A stretch of DNA of 46,392 nucleotides. It comes from an uncultured Afifella sp. GTDB lineage: Bacteria > Pseudomonadota > Alphaproteobacteria > Rhizobiales > Afifellaceae. This document shows positions 43,594 through 46,392 of the stretch, piece by piece. Location: contig CAMYKZ010000035.1 in assembly GCA_947259045.1 (NCBI GenBank), positions 28,482 through 74,873 of the forward strand, read 5' to 3'. The position numbers and the translations under genes were made by a program. A model generated the notes under the pieces. The model was not told where the DNA came from and did no database searches. It saw only the letters and a program-made list of their open reading frames with translations. Position 1 is the first letter of the stretch, and each line of letters starts with the position of its first letter.

Positions 43594-45600
43594 ATGAGCA
43601 ACCCAATGAGTGAAGGCGACATGCGCTGGCGGGATGTATCCCCGGCGCCCGGTCAGGCCGTGCCCAGCCCGCAGGCGCCTGAAGCAGTTCACATCCGGTC
43701 AGGGCCGGAAATTATCGCCGCCGCCGTCAAGACCCTGCCAAACGGCCCCGGCGTCTACCGGATGATCAGCCAGGCCGGCGATGTGCTCTATGTCGGCAAG
43801 GCCCGCAGCCTGAAAAAGCGGGTGCAGAGTTACACCCGCCTTGGCGGCCAGAACAATCGCATCGCCCGGATGATCCATCTGACGGCATCAATGGAATTCG
43901 TCAGTACGGAAACGGAAACCGAGGCGCTGTTGCTTGAAGCCAATCTGATCAAGCGGCTTCGGCCGCGTTTCAACGTGCTGCTGCGCGACGACAAGAGCTT
44001 TCCCTATATCCTGATCTCCGACGACCATGCGGCCCCGGCGATCATGAAACATCGCGGCGCGCGCAAGCGCAAAGGCAGCTATTTCGGCCCCTTCGCGTCG
44101 GCCGGCGCGGTGGAACGGACGATCAATGCCATGCAAAAGGCGTTTCTGATCCGCACCTGTTCCGATTCCGTCTATGACAGCCGCACCCGGCCCTGTTTGC
44201 TGCACCAGATCAAACGCTGCGCGGCGCCCTGCACCGGCGAAATCGGCCTCGACGAATATGCCGATCTGGCCAAAGGCGCCAAGGCGTTTCTCGCCGGGCG
44301 CAGCCGTGCCGTCCAGACGGACCTGGCCATGGCCATGGAGGCTGCCTCCGCAACACTGGATTTCGAAACCGCCGCCTTGTACCGCGACCGTCTCTCCGCT
44401 CTCTCCCATATCCAGTCGCACCAGGGCATCAATCCGCAATCTGTCGATGAGGCCGATGTTTTCGGCATTCACCGCGACGGCGGCATGGCCTGCATCCAGG
44501 TGTTCTTTTTCCGCACCGGCCAGAACTGGGGTAACCGCGCCTATTTTCCGAAAGCCGACAAGAGCCTGTCGGCGGCCGAAATCCTGTCCTCGTTCGTCGC
44601 CCAGTTCTACGACGACAAGCCCGTACCGAAACTGGTTCTGGTGTCAGACGATTTCGAAGACCGGGCACTGTTGGCCCAGGCACTTGGCGAAAAGGCGGAG
44701 CGCAAGGTGACCGTCAGCGTGCCGGTACGCGGCGAGAAGAAAGAACTGGTCGAACACGCCTTGAGCAATGCGCGCGAGGCGCTTGGCCGCAAGCTGGCGG
44801 AATCGTCAAGCCAGGCACGGCTGCTGAACGGCCTTGCCGAAGCACTCGGCATCGACCGGCCATTGCGCCGCATCGAGGTCTACGACAATTCCCATGTGAT
44901 GGGCACGAATGCGGTTGGCGGCATGATCGTCACCGGCGCCGAAGGTTTTGCCAAAGCCCATTACCGCAAATTCAACATCAAATCGGATGATATCACTCCC
45001 GGCGACGATTACGGTATGATGCGCGAGGTCATGCACCGGCGTTTCTCCCGTCTGATCAAGGAGTTCGGCAGGCCCGCTGATCCAGACGTCGAAGCGGCGG
45101 GAGGACCTGATGAGAGTGCGGATTCGCCATCTGATGCGTTGCCCGCCTGGCCGGATCTCGTCGTCATCGATGGCGGCAAAGGGCAGTTGTCGGCCGTCAT
45201 GGGCGTCATGAAAGAGCTTGACCTGACGGATCTGCCGCTGGTTTCCATTGCCAAGGGCCAGGACCGCGAGGCCGGGCGCGAAACCTTCTTTCAGCCCGGC
45301 AAGGCGCCGTTCGCCCTGCCGCACCGCGATCCGGTTCTTTATTTCATCCAGCGCCTGCGCGACGAGGCGCATCGCTTCGCCATCGGCTCGCACAGAGTGC
45401 GGCGCAAAAAGGCGATGACCGCCAATCCGCTGGACGAGATCGGCGGCATTGGCCCGTCACGCAAAAAAGCCTTGCTGCGTCATTTCGGCACCGCCAAGGC
45501 CGTCAGCCGCGCCGGGCTCAATGACCTGATGGTGGTTGACGGCATTTCCCGCCAGATGGCGGAGGCGATCTATGATCATTTTCATGAAAGCGGAGAATGA
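43594..45600 (+). CDS. uvrC: Excinuclease ABC subunit C
   Basis: UvrC makes both incisions around a lesion after UvrB has bound it. The 668-aa protein has an N-terminal GIY-YIG nuclease domain ([32 protein letters not shown]), a Cys-rich stretch ([15 protein letters not shown]), a UVR-like segment, a C-terminal RNase H-like endonuclease domain ([21 protein letters not shown] and [15 protein letters not shown]), and tandem HhH motifs ([20 protein letters not shown]). The region at about 506-531 has a short acidic insertion ([18 protein letters not shown]). Start 43594 is chosen past the SDR stop. A palindrome identical to the HTH-gene operators occurs inside at 45389-45401. Confidence 0.96.
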   Translation: MSNPMSEGDMRWRDVSPAPGQAVPSPQAPEAVHIRSGPEIIAAAVKTLPNGPGVYRMISQAGDVLYVGKARSLKKRVQSYTRLGGQNNRIARMIHLTASMEFVSTETETEALLLEANLIKRLRPRFNVLLRDDKSFPYILISDDHAAPAIMKHRGARKRKGSYFGPFASAGAVERTINAMQKAFLIRTCSDSVYDSRTRPCLLHQIKRCAAPCTGEIGLDEYADLAKGAKAFLAGRSRAVQTDLAMAMEAASATLDFETAALYRDRLSALSHIQSHQGINPQSVDEADVFGIHRDGGMACIQVFFFRTGQNWGNRAYFPKADKSLSAAEILSSFVAQFYDDKPVPKLVLVSDDFEDRALLAQALGEKAERKVTVSVPVRGEKKELVEHALSNAREALGRKLAESSSQARLLNGLAEALGIDRPLRRIEVYDNSHVMGTNAVGGMIVTGAEGFAKAHYRKFNIKSDDITPGDDYGMMREVMHRRFSRLIKEFGRPADPDVEAAGGPDESADSPSDALPAWPDLVVIDGGKGQLSAVMGVMKELDLTDLPLVSIAKGQDREAGRETFFQPGKAPFALPHRDPVLYFIQRLRDEAHRFAIGSHRVRRKKAMTANPLDEIGGIGPSRKKALLRHFGTAKAVSRAGLNDLMVVDGISRQMAEAIYDHFHESGE

Positions 45601-45622
45601 AGTTTGCTATGTATTGCAAAGC

Positions 45623-45663
45623 ATCGGCGAGATAAGATCCCTATGCCTTCGCCGATATTTTTG
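45623..45663 (+). terminator. Likely terminator of uvrC
   Basis: The stem ATCGGCGA/TCGCCGAT has an 18-base loop and is followed by ATTTTTG, 22 bases after the stop. Confidence 0.6.
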
Positions 45664-45757
45664 CGGAGGCTGCCACGTATGATCGCCCTAACCGACACAC
45701 AAATTTGACAACCAACGGTCATTGACGGCAATGACCGGGAACGGCCAAGGTATTCCG

Positions 45758-46285
45758 ATGACAGCAGACGCCAAAGATACACCGCCGACGATGAAAGACC
45801 TGAAGCCGCTCAGTATCCCAAACATCCTGACCTACGGGCGGATTGCGGCTGCGCCGCTGGTCGGCGCAACCTTTTTCATCGAAGGCAATGTCGGGCCGTG
45901 GATCGCCTTCACGATTTTTGTCATCGCCAGCATCACCGATTATTTTGACGGCTATCTGGCCCGCATCTGGAACGAACAATCGGCACTTGGGCGGATGCTC
46001 GACCCGATCGCCGACAAGCTTCTGGTTGCCGTCTCCGGCCTGCGTGAATTCCTGGCCGAACTCAGGGTCAGCGTTCCGGTGACGTGGCTTGCCAAGTGGA
46101 AAACGACGATCCAGCTTGTCTCCATCGCGGCTCTTTTGGTCGCGCCGGCCCTGCAGGGCGCCAAGAGCGGCATGATTATCGATATGGGTCTGGCGCTGTT
46201 CTGGATGGCGGCGATCGTCACGCTTTATACCGGTTATGACTATCTGCGCGCTGGTCTGAGACGGCTTGTCGAGGAGACGGAATGA
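45758..46285 (+). CDS. pgsA: Phosphatidylglycerophosphate synthase, shortened in the middle
   Basis: PgsA joins CDP-diacylglycerol to glycerol 3-phosphate, the first step to phosphatidylglycerol and cardiolipin. The CDP-alcohol phosphotransferase motif is complete (TDYFDGYLARIW, then GRMLDPIADK). However, ADKLLVA passes directly into VSGLREFLAELRVSVPVT. From memory of rhizobial PgsA proteins, these are normally separated by about 29 residues that form most of a helix hairpin and end in CREIL. The 175-aa protein is correspondingly short, and the frame is kept. Start 45758 has AAGG eight bases upstream. It overlaps moaD by four bases (ATGA). Confidence 0.9.
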   Translation: MTADAKDTPPTMKDLKPLSIPNILTYGRIAAAPLVGATFFIEGNVGPWIAFTIFVIASITDYFDGYLARIWNEQSALGRMLDPIADKLLVAVSGLREFLAELRVSVPVTWLAKWKTTIQLVSIAALLVAPALQGAKSGMIIDMGLALFWMAAIVTLYTGYDYLRAGLRRLVEETE

Positions 46286-46392
46286 AACTGCGATATTTCG
46301 CCTGGGTGCGCGAACGGATCGGACATGCGGAAGAAGACGTGGATGTTCCCGACCATGTCGCCAATGTCTCTGAGCTGATCGCCTGGCTTTCA
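46282..46392 (+). CDS. moaD: Molybdopterin synthase sulfur-carrier subunit (3' end outside window)
   Basis: Only the first 37 codons lie in the window: MKLRYFAWVRERIGHAEEDV, then DVPDHVANVSELIAWL. This is the start of the ubiquitin-like MoaD, which carries the thiocarboxylate used to build molybdopterin. Its start codon overlaps the pgsA stop (ATGA), the order known from other Rhizobiales, usually followed by moaE. The C-terminal Gly-Gly is not visible. Confidence 0.85.
   Translation, partial: MKLRYFAWVRERIGHAEEDVDVPDHVANVSELIAWLS

Overview
The window is about 46 kb of chromosome from an alphaproteobacterium, almost certainly of the order Hyphomicrobiales (Rhizobiales) and closest in character to the Rhizobiaceae/Phyllobacteriaceae/Brucellaceae. 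The grounds are: carA and carB separated by unrelated genes, a trxB gene followed by an LsrB/VtlR-type LysR regulator, two BA14K-family genes, an Omp25/31-type barrel, the order uvrC-pgsA-moaD, a UvrB with a long low-complexity N-terminal extension, and a possible alpha-r14/suhB-like small RNA. Base composition is moderately GC-rich and even. There are no rRNA or tRNA genes, insertion sequences, prophage genes or CRISPR arrays. This is mostly core chromosome with patches of lineage-specific secreted and membrane proteins.

Layout. 1-6.1 kb: 3' part of carA, a neutral zinc metallopeptidase (-), a divergent pair made of a 41-aa ORF (-) and a small Cro/C1-type HTH gene (+) with three evenly phased palindromes between them, then carB. 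6.2-7.3 kb: greA and a YfcG-type glutathione transferase. 7.4-12.8 kb: mostly minus-strand accessory genes, with two GT87/DUF2029 membrane glycosyltransferase paralogues, a DUF1499 protein, a secreted lectin-like protein and a miniature ProX/OpuAC-type binding protein. 12.8-16.1 kb: a second GST, a homoserine-dehydrogenase-like oxidoreductase with a SAF domain, and aspartate aminotransferase. 16.3-21.0 kb: a barrel protein, a PaaK/CapK-type adenylate-forming enzyme, a cold-shock-domain protein with an RGG-rich tail, an RlpA-like protein and two BA14K proteins. 21.1-26.2 kb: uvrB, an SH3b protein, a DUF4105 protein and a TPR protein.

26.7-30.2 kb: a PepSY protein, response regulator and histidine kinase in one operon (an arrangement like FeuN-FeuP-FeuQ), then msrP on the other strand. 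30.3-30.5 kb: a strong candidate small RNA gene on the minus strand. 30.7-36.5 kb: an ELM1-like protein, a 2OG-Fe(II) oxygenase, trxB, an lsrB-like regulator and an EF-G-like GTPase. 36.8-39.0 kb: three consecutive secreted proteins including an RNase T2. 39.0-41.4 kb: a DUF457-like membrane protein, a small membrane protein, a third GST and an Omp25-like barrel. 41.8-46.4 kb: a CaCA antiporter, a pteridine-reductase-like SDR, uvrC, pgsA and the start of moaD.

Functional themes are pyrimidine/arginine precursor supply (carA, carB), nucleotide excision repair (uvrB, uvrC), redox and oxidative-damage handling (three GSTs, trxB, LsrB-like regulator, msrP) and envelope biology (barrels, BA14K, RlpA, SH3b, two-component system). 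The most unusual items are the three 31-bp-phased palindromes beside the HTH gene, the anti-Shine-Dalgarno-bearing sRNA candidate, the apparent in-frame loss of about 29 residues in pgsA, the half-sized ProX-like protein, a cysteine-free LsrB-like regulator and an EF-G-like GTPase without the catalytic histidine. Family assignments come from reading the sequence and remembered family features; no database search was run.
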